Source of the DNA: Roseateles oligotrophus
GTDB lineage: Bacteria > Pseudomonadota > Gammaproteobacteria > Burkholderiales > Burkholderiaceae_C
Length of the DNA: 55,971 nucleotides
Assembly: GCF_014204525.1 (NCBI RefSeq)
Contig: NZ_JACHLP010000015.1
Coordinates: 1 to 55,971, forward strand
Direction of reading: 5' to 3'
A program made the position numbers and the translations under genes. The notes beneath the pieces were generated by a model. That model ran no database searches and had not been told where the DNA came from. It saw only the letters and a list, made by a program, of their open reading frames with translations. Shown here one piece after another: positions 44,329-52,319 of this stretch. The first letter of the stretch is position 1, and every line of letters starts with the position of its first letter.

Positions 44329-44650
44329 GAAGGCATTCTTTCACTACTCTTGGCATTGGGCCCAGTCCGCTTGAACGCACCCTGGACAGAAGGCGCCTTG
44401 AACTGGGGGGTTTCATCAATCAATGCCCCTGCAATTGATTGTGCCGGCGCGACCTCCATATGCAGGCCACGAGTAAAAGATGCGGCGAGGTACGACGGGC
44501 CCATGACACCCAGATAGATTGACGAAACCCCGCCATACAGGGAAAATGCCAGCACCACTCATCCTTTGCGGTGTCATTCAGTTGGCTCCCGTTCGGGACG
44601 AAGAAGCCGCTCTCTCTGGGCGGCTTCTTCACATCTGAACGACAAAATCA
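44329..44650. other. 322-base gap without a supported gene
   Basis: The gap lies between divergent genes (thioesterase minus, NYN plus). It holds a strong hairpin near its right end and a weak minus-strand frame (44325-44558, start GTG) that is not convincing. No tRNA or known RNA was seen. Confidence 0.6.
44600..44630 (+). promoter_or_regulatory. Perfect 11-pair hairpin just before the NYN gene
   Basis: GAAGAAGCCGC (44600-44610) and GCGGCTTCTTC (44620-44630) pair fully around a nine-base loop, 20 bases before the GTG start at 44651. There is no T-run after it, so it may be an RNA structure in the leader rather than a simple terminator; it could also end a transcript arriving from either side. 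Confidence 0.6.
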
Positions 44651-45382
44651 GTGGCAACAGATCCCAAACAGCCCCCGCGAGTTGGCGTCTACGTTGACGG
44701 CTACAACCTGTACTACGGCAGGCTACGCGGCAGCGGGTTCAAATGGCTGGATCTGGTCAAGCTGCTTGAGGACATCCTGGCCAAGCGCGACCAGAACGAG
44801 CGCTTGGCCCGTGTTCACCTTTTCACAGCGCATGCGCTGGCCACTTTCGCCACCCATGGCGATGCCTCGGTTGAAGCGCAGGCCGCCTATCACCGGGCTC
44901 TTCAGGCCAAGCATGGGGATCGATTCGCAATCACCTACGGCACGCATAGCTTCGACCGAAGCGGCTCCCTGATGCCCGAATTCATACCGGGACAGGGCTA
45001 TGACCGAAGCAAACGCGTCCGGGTATGGCGTCTTGAGGAGAAAAAGACCGACGTGAACCTGGCCCTTCGGATGTACCGCGATGCCGCCCAAGGTTTGTAC
45101 GACCGCATCATCCTGGTCTCCAACGACAGCGATTCCGAGCCGGCTCTGCAGGCGATTCGCGAAGACTTCCCGCACATCGCAATCGGCTTGGTCATTCCGA
45201 TCCGACCTCCAGTGCCGCCATCGAAATCCGGCGGCGGCCCAGAACGCCGAATCAGCGGCTCCTTGACCAATCTGGCCGATTGGACAATCAGGCACCTGAG
45301 CGATGAGCAGCTCCAAACCGCACAGTTGCCGCCCCTGGTCTCGACAAAGAAGAAACCCATTCGCAAGCCAGCCCATTGGTGA
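44651..45382 (+). CDS. NYN (PIN-like) domain protein, predicted ribonuclease
   Basis: The product has 243 residues from GTG 44651. NYN motifs are VGVYVDGYNLYYGRLRG (first Asp), EKKTDVNLALRM (second acidic site) and IILVSNDSDSEPAL (third), the three acidic corners of the PIN-like nuclease fold. The C-terminal tail is basic (TKKKPIRKPAHW). Family members (LabA/DUF88) act in RNA processing or in phage defence; the context gives no decision. A hairpin sits in its leader. The 120 bases after it to the next gene hold nothing I recognise. Confidence 0.85.
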   Translation: MATDPKQPPRVGVYVDGYNLYYGRLRGSGFKWLDLVKLLEDILAKRDQNERLARVHLFTAHALATFATHGDASVEAQAAYHRALQAKHGDRFAITYGTHSFDRSGSLMPEFIPGQGYDRSKRVRVWRLEEKKTDVNLALRMYRDAAQGLYDRIILVSNDSDSEPALQAIREDFPHIAIGLVIPIRPPVPPSKSGGGPERRISGSLTNLADWTIRHLSDEQLQTAQLPPLVSTKKKPIRKPAHW

Positions 45383-45502
45383 ATGAGCACGGCTCAACCA
45401 GGGTCTCGGTATTCGAAGGGCAGCCGGTAGGAGTTCAAGGACCACCGGTGAGGACTTGGCTGCGCTCAAGGATCACATGCAGCGACTGCGGATTCATGGC
45501 CT

Positions 45503-46459
45503 TCATTCTTGCATCGCCCGCTCTTGCCAAGCTTGCTGGGCCTTGGCCGCCGCTTGCAAGGTGTTCACCTGGCAGGCCAGGGTGTCGGCCAGATCATGGC
45601 CATAGCCGCCCGCCATGCTCAGGGCCACGGGGATGCGGCGCTGGCCCAGCCAACTCAGCACACGCTCGTCGCGGGCCAGCAGGCCGGCGCGGCTGAGCTT
45701 GAGCCGGCCCAGGCGGTCGCCCTCGTGCGGGTCGGCACCGGCCAGGTAGAAGGCCAGGCCGGGCGGCCGCAGCGCAAACCGCTGTTCGATCTGCAGCAAG
45801 GCCGCATCCAGGGCGGCCAGGTATTCCGCATCGGCGCAGCCGTCGGCCAGGTCCACGTCCAGGTCGCTGGCCTCCTTGCAGAAGGGGAAGTTCTTGGCCC
45901 CGTGCATGGAGAAGGTGAACACGCTCTCGTCCCCGCGGAAGATGGCCGCCGTGCCATTGCCCTGGTGCACGTCCAGGTCGATGACCAAGACCCGCAAGCC
46001 TGGCACAGGCCCCTGGCGACGCTGCCACTCGGCCTGCATCAAGCGGGCGGCCACCGCCACATCGTTGAAGACGCAGTAGCCCGAACCCTTGTCGGCATAA
46101 GCATGGTGGGTGCCGCCGGCCATATTGGCGGCCACGCCCTCGCCGCCCAGCAAGGCGGCCCGGGCCGCGGCGATGCTGGCGCCGACCGAGAGACGCGAGC
46201 GCTCCGCCATCTGGGGCGACCAGGGGAAGCCGATCTCCCGCTGCTGGGCTGCGCTGAGCCGGCCCAGCATGACGGCCTCCACATAGCCGGGCGTGTGGAC
46301 CAGGGCCAGTTCGGCCTCGCTGGCGGGCTCGGCCGGCGCCATGCGCAGCAGGCCCGGCCGGGCCTCGAAATACTCGCGCAGCAAACGGTATTTGGACTGC
46401 GGGAAGCGATGGCCCGGCGGCAAGATCAGGCTGACGGCATCAGAGTGGAAGGCGAGCAT
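45503..46459 (-). CDS. Histone-deacetylase-family hydrolase (AcuC/HDAC-like)
   Basis: The product has 318 residues of the arginase/deacetylase fold. It removes acyl groups from amines such as acetylated polyamines or proteins with Zn2+. Motifs are GGTHHAYADKGSGYCVFNDVAVAA (catalytic His pair), VIDLDVHQGNGTAAIF (Asp and His zinc ligands), SMHGAKNFPF and LAGADPHEGDRLG (third ligand). The start ATG 46459 gives MLAFHSDAVSLILPPGHRFP, normal for bacterial class II members. Monocistronic by appearance. Confidence 0.92.
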   Translation of the reverse strand: MLAFHSDAVSLILPPGHRFPQSKYRLLREYFEARPGLLRMAPAEPASEAELALVHTPGYVEAVMLGRLSAAQQREIGFPWSPQMAERSRLSVGASIAAARAALLGGEGVAANMAGGTHHAYADKGSGYCVFNDVAVAARLMQAEWQRRQGPVPGLRVLVIDLDVHQGNGTAAIFRGDESVFTFSMHGAKNFPFCKEASDLDVDLADGCADAEYLAALDAALLQIEQRFALRPPGLAFYLAGADPHEGDRLGRLKLSRAGLLARDERVLSWLGQRRIPVALSMAGGYGHDLADTLACQVNTLQAAAKAQQAWQERAMQE

Positions 46460-46511
46460 GGGTCGACAACAAAGTCATCACGCCGGGCAAATTAACAGCC
46501 GTGTCTTTCGT

Positions 46512-47435
46512 TCAGCTTCTGGGTGGACGCATTCTTTTGATTATTTTCTCAGCAATAATTCTCGCCTGTTCTTTATCTTCAGCAGATAAATTAGTGGAAT
46601 CAAATTTCTTCTTTACTTCTCCGCCCAAGGCTACTGAGAGCGACTCGGCCAGTTCAAGATAGAGTTGCACCTCCTGACCCACCTCCCTATCCTCCGCCGC
46701 GATTCTCAACGCCGATCTCAAAATATTATGTGCTTCGGAGCTGATCCCAAAAAAGGCTGCGGAATGGCCAGCAACAGAAGCCAAAGTATTTAGATCCCCT
46801 TCGCGAGCATCTTCCACCATGAATTTCAAGACTTCAGGACGCCTAACTCCAGTCGCAAATTCTTTTGCTGCGGCGCCGACAACTCTTTGCTCTGTCGCCA
46901 ACAACAATAGCCGCGCTCTCATTTCAATGATGCCGCCGGCAACGGTCTGACAATTCGAAATAGTTCGTTGCCGTTCGCGTTGACTTTCAGCACGCGCCTC
47001 TCGGAAGCTCGCTGATTTTTGAAGTTCGGCTTCTTCTGTGGATAAAGAACCTGCCCGCGCTTGCATCCGCGTCGCCATATCACATCTAAAAAGCTCATTG
47101 GCCATTTTCATCGCCATCACACCATCTCGTGAGTCAAGCGCCTTCATGACCTGATCGCCAAGCGTCCCCGGATACTTCTCGTTTTTTTCGAACGAATTAA
47201 GTTGCTGCTCTTCTGCTGGCGCTGGTGCGCTCGTCAAAGCACTTTGATTCTCAGCAGTTGGCTTACCTGAACCAGACTCAACCATATCAGGTGCAGCCCG
47301 CGCTGCAGCTTTTTCGGCACCAAGTACAGAGTGCTCTACCGGTTTTTCAAAATACTTTGTACAAAAGCTAAAGAAAGCAAAAATGACAACCGTACCTGCA
47401 GCCAATGATAAAGCTAAGACTCGACTCCCCAACAT
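46512..47435 (-). CDS. Membrane-anchored protein of unknown function (low-GC pair, second gene)
   Basis: The product has 307 residues from ATG 47435, five bases after AGGGGG; a GTG six bases upstream is too close to that site. One N-terminal helix (VLALSLAAGTVVIFAFFSF, about 6-24) would anchor it with the rest outside. A polar linker is followed by a helix-rich domain (KYPGTLGDQVMKALDSRDG... to EQARIIAEKIIKRM) resembling tandem short helical repeats, with a conserved-looking RCDMATRMQARAGSL and SNCQTVAGGI cysteine pair. I recognise no family. A/T-rich codons set it apart from the window. It starts nine bases after the preceding gene. Confidence 0.65.
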   Translation of the reverse strand: MLGSRVLALSLAAGTVVIFAFFSFCTKYFEKPVEHSVLGAEKAAARAAPDMVESGSGKPTAENQSALTSAPAPAEEQQLNSFEKNEKYPGTLGDQVMKALDSRDGVMAMKMANELFRCDMATRMQARAGSLSTEEAELQKSASFREARAESQRERQRTISNCQTVAGGIIEMRARLLLLATEQRVVGAAAKEFATGVRRPEVLKFMVEDAREGDLNTLASVAGHSAAFFGISSEAHNILRSALRIAAEDREVGQEVQLYLELAESLSVALGGEVKKKFDSTNLSAEDKEQARIIAEKIIKRMRPPRS

Positions 47436-47444
47436 ACTCACCCC

Positions 47445-48020
47445 CTAACTCGCTGCAGCAATACAAGCATCATAACGGCGCTCAATAATAGCCCAACGAT
47501 CCTCGAAAGCACGGGTATTCGTAGACACACAATCTTGCGGGCGAAAATTACCGAACAACTCAAATCCTTCTTTCTTCCATTGCTCTCTTAAATACCCCAC
47601 CCAAGAACTTGTTCCTGCCGCGCATACTTCCATACTTCGTTCATAAATCAACGTTGCGGCTCTTCTATCCAATTCGCTTTTCGCCACACAAGCCTCCCGC
47701 TCAGCCTTCTTTTCCTCTGGCTTTTTGGGCGGCACCTTTTTGGGCTGGCCGTCGCCGCTGCTAGGACCAGGTCCGTCGCGATACCCGTTGCCGAGGCCCA
47801 GGTCGCCGAAATCGCCACTGCACAAATTAGGATTCCTAAAACAAGGGTCTTCGGGCTGAATTCGAGTGCCATGGACGTGGACTCGCTCAAACTCCGCGCG
47901 AGCCAAATCTGCCGCAAAGAGTTGCCCCAAAACCATACCCAGGACAAGAACAAGCGACCTCTCAGGCCGTCGCCAACGATTTGATGAGCTGTAGCGCTGA
48001 AGTGCTGTAGATGCAAACAA
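47445..48020 (-). CDS. Exported cysteine-containing protein, unknown (low-GC pair, first gene)
   Basis: The product is 191 residues if started at TTG 48020, which follows the strong GGAGGA at 48025-48030. This start gives a complete signal peptide: basic RYSSSNRWRRPERS, hydrophobic SLVLVLGMVLGQLFAADLA and a site after ARA (about 42). ATG 48083 further up is possible but has no such site. The mature part begins EFERVHVHGTRIQPEDPC, then a Gly/Asp/Pro-rich stretch, a Lys/Glu linker (VPPKKPEEKKAE), and a helical domain with Cys at REACVAKSE, MEVCAAG, PQDCVS and YDACIAAAS, which may form disulfides. Similar short exported proteins occur in Xanthomonadales as unknowns. Function not known. Confidence 0.6.
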   Translation of the reverse strand: MFASTALQRYSSSNRWRRPERSLVLVLGMVLGQLFAADLARAEFERVHVHGTRIQPEDPCFRNPNLCSGDFGDLGLGNGYRDGPGPSSGDGQPKKVPPKKPEEKKAEREACVAKSELDRRAATLIYERSMEVCAAGTSSWVGYLREQWKKEGFELFGNFRPQDCVSTNTRAFEDRWAIIERRYDACIAAAS

Positions 48021-48642
48021 ATTTTCCTCCCAGAATGTCGATTTTCTTATTACTGCTCTTGGGTACGCCAACTGGCGTGCCATGTCAAATCCTAACTTAA
48101 ATGAAAGACTGACCCAAACAAACAAGTGCGCTCTGATATACCTCACATCACTAGCATTGATCGCTGAACGCCCCGTCACGCCTCCAATTCGCGTGTTAGT
48201 GGGCAAAGTCAACGCCAAATGGGCACCGTCGCGCTGGGCGGTTAGCAACTTGGACCGGTCATTCCACCCCTGCGCCCGAAGTCCCAAGCCCGAGTTATGC
48301 AAGGACTTTGACTTGGTAAAGATGTCGGCGCGTCGCATAAGCCTGCGTGAAGTGGGATGCTCGAGTTGTCGTTGTGCCACCTCAGCCACATGCGCTTGCT
48401 CAGGGGCTTTCAGAAGCCTGCAGGTACGCTGCGCGCCGTTTTGAGTGCCCAACGACTTGTAAGGTCTCGCCATGGCTGTGGTGGCAATGGCCAGGATTTG
48501 CGCCTTGTTGACCATCCCGAATTGATGACGCTGCAGCATGACTTTTCACTGTCAATTCAAACCGCCAAGCTGGCTGTCATGCCCGTGTCACAGCCTGGCC
48601 CCAAGCTGCGACCAGGGCCAGCAAGCGAAAAATCAGCTTTTT
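48021..48642. other. 620-base region without a supported gene
   Basis: An open minus-strand frame extends from the exported-protein gene to 48539 but lacks family resemblance and a ribosome site, and plus-strand frames are equally unconvincing. The region may hold the promoter of the low-GC pair and degraded sequence. The PhaR-type and phasin promoter elements begin at 48643. Confidence 0.5.
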
Positions 48643-48657
48643 TGCTGCACCGCAACA
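48643..48657. promoter_or_regulatory. Upstream PhaR-type palindrome
   Basis: TGCTGCACCGCAACA is a 7-1-7 inverted repeat differing in one symmetric pair of positions from the second copy at 48700. It lies just before the -35 box of the phasin promoter. Confidence 0.6.
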
Positions 48658-48665
48658 AAAAGTTC

Positions 48666-48693
48666 TTGCAATGCGCGGCGACGCCCCTATACT
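48666..48693 (+). promoter_or_regulatory. Sigma-70 promoter of the phasin gene
   Basis: TTGCAA (48666-48671) and TATACT (48688-48693) are 16 bases apart, close to the -35/-10 consensus. Transcription would start near 48700, inside the second palindrome. Confidence 0.7.
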
Positions 48694-48699
48694 TGGTTT

Positions 48700-48714
48700 T
48701 GTTGCAGTGCAACA
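48700..48714. promoter_or_regulatory. PhaR-type palindrome at the phasin start site
   Basis: TGTTGCAGTGCAACA is a perfect 7-1-7 palindrome with TGCA-type half sites, as described for PhaR binding near phasin genes. Overlapping the presumed +1, it would block transcription when PhaR is free of PHA. Confidence 0.65.
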
Positions 48715-48779
48715 TTAACGCTGACAAAGAAGTTTTTGCAGACATCAACTCGGGGTAGCCCCCGAACAAGGAGTGCTCC

Positions 48780-49337
48780 ATGCTGACCGCTGAACAAATC
48801 ATCGCCGCCCACAAAGCCAATATCGAAACCCTGTTTGGCCTGACCAACAAGGCTTTCGAAGGCGTCGAAAAGCTCGTCGAACTGAACCTGCAAGTGGCCA
48901 AGACGGCCCTGGGCGAAGTGGCCGAGTCCACCCACGCCGCCCTGTCGGTGAAGGACGCCCAGGAACTGCTGGCCCTGCAATCCTCGCTGCTGCAACCCAG
49001 CGCCGAGAAGGCCGCTTCCTACAGCCGCCATCTGTACGACATCGCCTCCAGCACCAATGCCGAAGTGGCCAAGGTTGCCGAAGCCCAGCTGGCCGACATC
49101 CAGGCCAAGTTCTCCGCCGTGGTTGAGAACGCTGCCAAGAACGCCCCCGCCGGCACCGAAAACGCCGTCGCTCTGGTGAAGTCGGCCGTGGCCGCTGCCA
49201 ACAACGCTTTCGAGTCCGTGCAAAAGGCCGCCAAGCAAGCCGCTGACGTTGCCGAAGCCAACTTCGAAGCCGCCACCAACTCGGCCGTCAAGGCCAGCCA
49301 GACCGCCGCCCGCGCTTCCAAGCGCGCCTCGGCCTAA
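48780..49337 (+). CDS. phaP: Phasin (PHA granule surface protein)
   Basis: The product has 185 residues, all-helical and Ala/Lys/Glu-rich, of the betaproteobacterial phasin family: [21 protein letters not shown] and [20 protein letters not shown] are its typical start, then [21 protein letters not shown]. The C-terminal third ([19 protein letters not shown]) is an Ala-rich amphipathic tail. Phasins coat polyhydroxyalkanoate granules and control their size. AAGGAG lies six bases before ATG. The paired palindromes and strong promoter upstream and a strong terminator after fit a highly expressed, PhaR-controlled single gene. Confidence 0.95.
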   Translation: MLTAEQIIAAHKANIETLFGLTNKAFEGVEKLVELNLQVAKTALGEVAESTHAALSVKDAQELLALQSSLLQPSAEKAASYSRHLYDIASSTNAEVAKVAEAQLADIQAKFSAVVENAAKNAPAGTENAVALVKSAVAAANNAFESVQKAAKQAADVAEANFEAATNSAVKASQTAARASKRASA

Positions 49338-49430
49338 GCTTCGCAGTCTTGCGCCCCGGCCTCGCGGCCAGGGCGAAACGATTGTCTCCTCGGTGCCGAC
49401 TTGAAGCGCAAGCCTCGACAAGTGCCGTTC

Positions 49431-49458
49431 AAACCCAGCGCATGCGCTGGGTTTTTTT
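49431..49458 (+). terminator. Rho-independent terminator of the phasin gene
   Basis: AAACCCAGCGCATGCGCTGGGTTTTTTT is a near-perfect stem (AAACCCAGCG/CGCTGGGTTT) with a tight loop and a T-run. Confidence 0.92.
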
Positions 49459-49544
49459 ATTCTCGGGCCGGACTTGGCAGCCCAGCCCCAGGCTCCGCAT
49501 AAGATGCGCGGCAGTCCTCACCGCCGCCTCAAGCCCTTGCTGTT

Positions 49545-50495
49545 GTGTCTACGCCCGACTCCACCGCCATCAAGCCGCAGAAGCTCAGCCTGAGCCGGGC
49601 TTGGCGCCGTGCCACGGCGATTGCGCCCACACCGGCCAATCACTGCCCCAACTGCGGCAGCGCCCTGGCCCTGCCCACGCCCAAATACTGCGGCGAATGC
49701 GGGCAGGAGACGCAGATCAAGGCCCCCACGCTGATGGAGTTTGCCCAGCAGTTCGGCGGCAGCTATATCGCGATGGAGGGCGCGCTGTGGCGCACCCTGT
49801 GGCGGCTTTTGCTGCTGCCGGGGCAGCTGACGCTGGAGTATTTCGCCGGCCGCCGCCGCCGCTATGTGCTGCCGCTGCGCCTGTACCTGACCATCAGCCT
49901 GCTGGCTCTGGTGCTCTTGCGGGTCGTGAGTTCGATCCAGATCGACAAGCTGGAGAACAACGCGGTCAAGTTCGACGAGCGCGATCGCAGCAATTTGCAG
50001 CTCAATATCGCGGGCTTTCAGGCCGGCTTGAAGAACGGTGAGTTCTTCTGCAAGAACTTCCCCGCCTCCATGTGCGCACGCCTGGAGCGCCGCTTCAAGG
50101 CCGACCCGCAAACCATGGCGACCGAGATCCGCGAGGCGCAGCTGCGCTTCTTCAGCCATCTGGGCACGGCCATGTTCCTGCTGCTGCCGGCCTATGCGCT
50201 GTGGCTCAAGCTGGCCTATTTCGACAAGCGCCGGCGCTATACCGAGCATCTGGTCTTCGCCCTGCACCTGCATGCCTTCTGGTTCGCCATGCTGATTCTG
50301 ATGCTGAGCAAGCTGCCGGTGCTGTCCGAGCTGGCACCGCTGGCCTGCCTCATCTACCCGCTGGTCGCCCTGCTCCGGGTCTACCGCAGCCGCTGGTGGA
50401 GCACGGTCTTGCGCGCTGGCGTCATCGTCTTGCTCTACCTCAGCACGATCGCGTTTGCCCTGGCCCTGGTGGCGGTCTGGACGCTGCTGACTTAA
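49545..50495 (+). CDS. DUF3667 zinc-ribbon membrane protein
   Basis: The product has 316 residues from GTG 49545. A zinc ribbon near the N-terminus has CPNCGS and YCGECGQ. A DUF3667-type segment follows, GALWRTLWRLLLLPGQLTLEYFAGRRRRYVLPLRLYL, then about four more hydrophobic helices (LGTAMFLLLPAYALWLKLAYF, LVFALHLHAFWFAMLILML, VIVLLYLSTIAFALALVAVW). It should lie in the inner membrane. Function unknown. Confidence 0.85.
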   Translation: MSTPDSTAIKPQKLSLSRAWRRATAIAPTPANHCPNCGSALALPTPKYCGECGQETQIKAPTLMEFAQQFGGSYIAMEGALWRTLWRLLLLPGQLTLEYFAGRRRRYVLPLRLYLTISLLALVLLRVVSSIQIDKLENNAVKFDERDRSNLQLNIAGFQAGLKNGEFFCKNFPASMCARLERRFKADPQTMATEIREAQLRFFSHLGTAMFLLLPAYALWLKLAYFDKRRRYTEHLVFALHLHAFWFAMLILMLSKLPVLSELAPLACLIYPLVALLRVYRSRWWSTVLRAGVIVLLYLSTIAFALALVAVWTLLT

Positions 50496-50499
50496 AGGC

Positions 50500-51162
50500 T
50501 CAAGCCGTGGGCGGCAAGCCCAGGCGATCCAGCTGATCGGCCACCAGCTCCAGGCGGACCAGGGGGTTGTCCAACTGCATCAGGCGTTGGCGCTCATCGC
50601 CCGAGAGGGGCAGCATCTCGCACCAGCGGTTGGCCAGCCAGCCGCTGTCTTCCCACAGATAGGGCGGCTGCAAAGGCATGTCCTCGGCCGCGGCGCCCTG
50701 CTCCAGGCTGTGCAAAAGGGTTTGCAAAAGCACGGCGGCCGGCGCCAGATCGGCCGGCACCGGCACCTCGGCGTCCAGGCTCAACAGCTCCACCTCGGCC
50801 ATCCACAGGCCATGCGGCAGGCAGTCGGCCTGCAGGACCTTGAAGCGCTGCCCGCCGGTACAGCGGATCTGCAACAGCCCCGGGCCTTCGCGCTCCAGCA
50901 GCTGGATATGGGCCAGCGTGCCTATGGCCTGGAACTTCTCGCGCAAAAAGGCCGCGCCGCCCTCGGGCACCCGGTCATCGCGCCGCCGCACCTCGCCGCC
51001 CTCGATCAGGCCGACCACGCCAAAGGGCTGGCCCGCCTTGTGTACCCGGGCAATCATTTCCAGATAGCGCGGCTCGAAGATGCGCAGCGGCAGATAGCCG
51101 CCGGGGAAGAGCACCGACTGCAGCGGGAAGAGCGGGATCGTCTGCTTGGCTGTTGCGCTCAT
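50500..51162 (-). CDS. Lon N-terminal-domain protein (LonN/YkgM-like)
   Basis: The product has 220 residues and consists of the Lon substrate-binding domain alone: IPLFPLQSVLFPGGYLPLRIFEPRYLEMI at the N-terminus, GVVGLIEGGEVRR and ILQADCLPHG-type strands, then a helical C-terminal part. It lacks the ATPase and protease domains. Stand-alone members are of unknown role, perhaps substrate adaptors. It starts 44 bases after the patatin gene on the same strand. Confidence 0.92.
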   Translation of the reverse strand: MSATAKQTIPLFPLQSVLFPGGYLPLRIFEPRYLEMIARVHKAGQPFGVVGLIEGGEVRRRDDRVPEGGAAFLREKFQAIGTLAHIQLLEREGPGLLQIRCTGGQRFKVLQADCLPHGLWMAEVELLSLDAEVPVPADLAPAAVLLQTLLHSLEQGAAAEDMPLQPPYLWEDSGWLANRWCEMLPLSGDERQRLMQLDNPLVRLELVADQLDRLGLPPTA

Positions 51163-51206
51163 TCAAAGACCTCTCTTCCCTGTGAAACCATGGAGGGGAC
51201 AAGCCA

Positions 51207-52157
51207 TCAACGGGTCTTGGCCTCGATGCGCGCCCGCAGCAGGGGCAGCATGGCCGTGGCGGCCTCGCGGCCCGCCTGGATGGAGCGGCGGCGGGCGCCG
51301 AAGTCGGCGCTGCCCACACCGTCCAGCTTGGGCCTTATGACCACATCGGCCTCGCCCAGCTCGAAATTATTGATGCTGCGGCCCATGATGGAGAAGGTCT
51401 GCAGCAGCATGCGCATGGCGTCGCCCGGCGGGTTCTTATCGGGCGGCGAGGAGATGTCCACCGCGATCACCAGCTCGGCCCCCATCTGGCGCGCAAAACG
51501 CACCGGCACCGGCGCGACCAGGCCGCCATCCACATACTCGCGCGTACCGATCTTGACCGGCTGAAACACCGCCGGCACCGAGCTGGAGGCGCGCACCGCC
51601 ACGCCGGTATCGCCGCGCCGGAACAACGCGCCCGAGCCATCGGACAAATCGGTGGCAACGATGCCCAGCGGCAGCTTCATCTGCTCGATCAGCTTGGCGC
51701 CGGTCTTCTCGCGCACATAACGCGCCAGCGCCTCGCCACGGATCAGGCCGCGGGTGGGGAAGGCCCAGTCGGTGATGGCGCCTTCGTCCATGTTTTCGGC
51801 CAGGGTGGCCAGCTCCTTGCCATTCATGCCCGAGGCGAATAGCGCGGCCACCAGGCTGCCGGCCGAGGTGCCGGCGACCAGATCGGCCTTGATGCCCTGC
51901 TCCTCCAGCACCTGGATCACGCCGATATGCGCAAAGCCGCGCGCGGCACCACCGCCCAGGGCCAGGCCGATGCGCGGCGGCTGAGGTGCGGCCTTGGGCG
52001 GCAGGGGCGCCGCTGGCGCCACGGCCACGGGCGGCGGATTGCCGGTGTTGAGGGAGGGGGTGGAGCAGGCCGAGAGCCCCAAAACAGAGGCCAGGGAGGC
52101 AGCCAGCAGGCTGCGGCGGCGCAGCGGAGCTGACGCGGATTCACGAGGAAGAGACAT
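51207..52157 (-). CDS. Patatin-like phospholipase, lipoprotein
   Basis: The product has 316 residues with a lipoprotein signal (lipobox GLSAC, Cys31; Arg-rich n-region). The patatin domain has the oxyanion loop LALGGGAARGFAHIG, the nucleophile Ser98 in GTSAGS and the Asp210 in YVDGGLVAPVPV, the full catalytic dyad. RssA-like lipid acyl hydrolases act on membrane phospholipids. A Pro-rich linker (40-62) separates lipid anchor and enzyme. It precedes the Lon-N gene. Confidence 0.92.
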   Translation of the reverse strand: MSLPRESASAPLRRRSLLAASLASVLGLSACSTPSLNTGNPPPVAVAPAAPLPPKAAPQPPRIGLALGGGAARGFAHIGVIQVLEEQGIKADLVAGTSAGSLVAALFASGMNGKELATLAENMDEGAITDWAFPTRGLIRGEALARYVREKTGAKLIEQMKLPLGIVATDLSDGSGALFRRGDTGVAVRASSSVPAVFQPVKIGTREYVDGGLVAPVPVRFARQMGAELVIAVDISSPPDKNPPGDAMRMLLQTFSIMGRSINNFELGEADVVIRPKLDGVGSADFGARRRSIQAGREAATAMLPLLRARIEAKTR

Positions 52158-52319
52158 GGCGGCATTCTAGGAGCCTGCGCAGGCTCCGCCGCTGCATCTC
52201 GCCCCCGGCTAATCCCCGAGCCGGCAGCTGCCCTGGCGCAGCCACAATCCCTCGAGAAGATGGGGCGCCCTGGCCGCATCAGACCCGGGGCCTTGCGGCC
52301 CAAACTGCCCGCGCTGCCC

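Noticed and set aside
44325-44558. Small minus-strand frame with a hydrophobic start
   Set aside because: GTG start without ribosome site, no family, and it runs into the thioesterase gene start.
48021-48539. N-terminal extension of the exported low-GC protein
   Set aside because: It would bury the signal peptide inside the chain, and the TTG at 48020 has a strong ribosome site.
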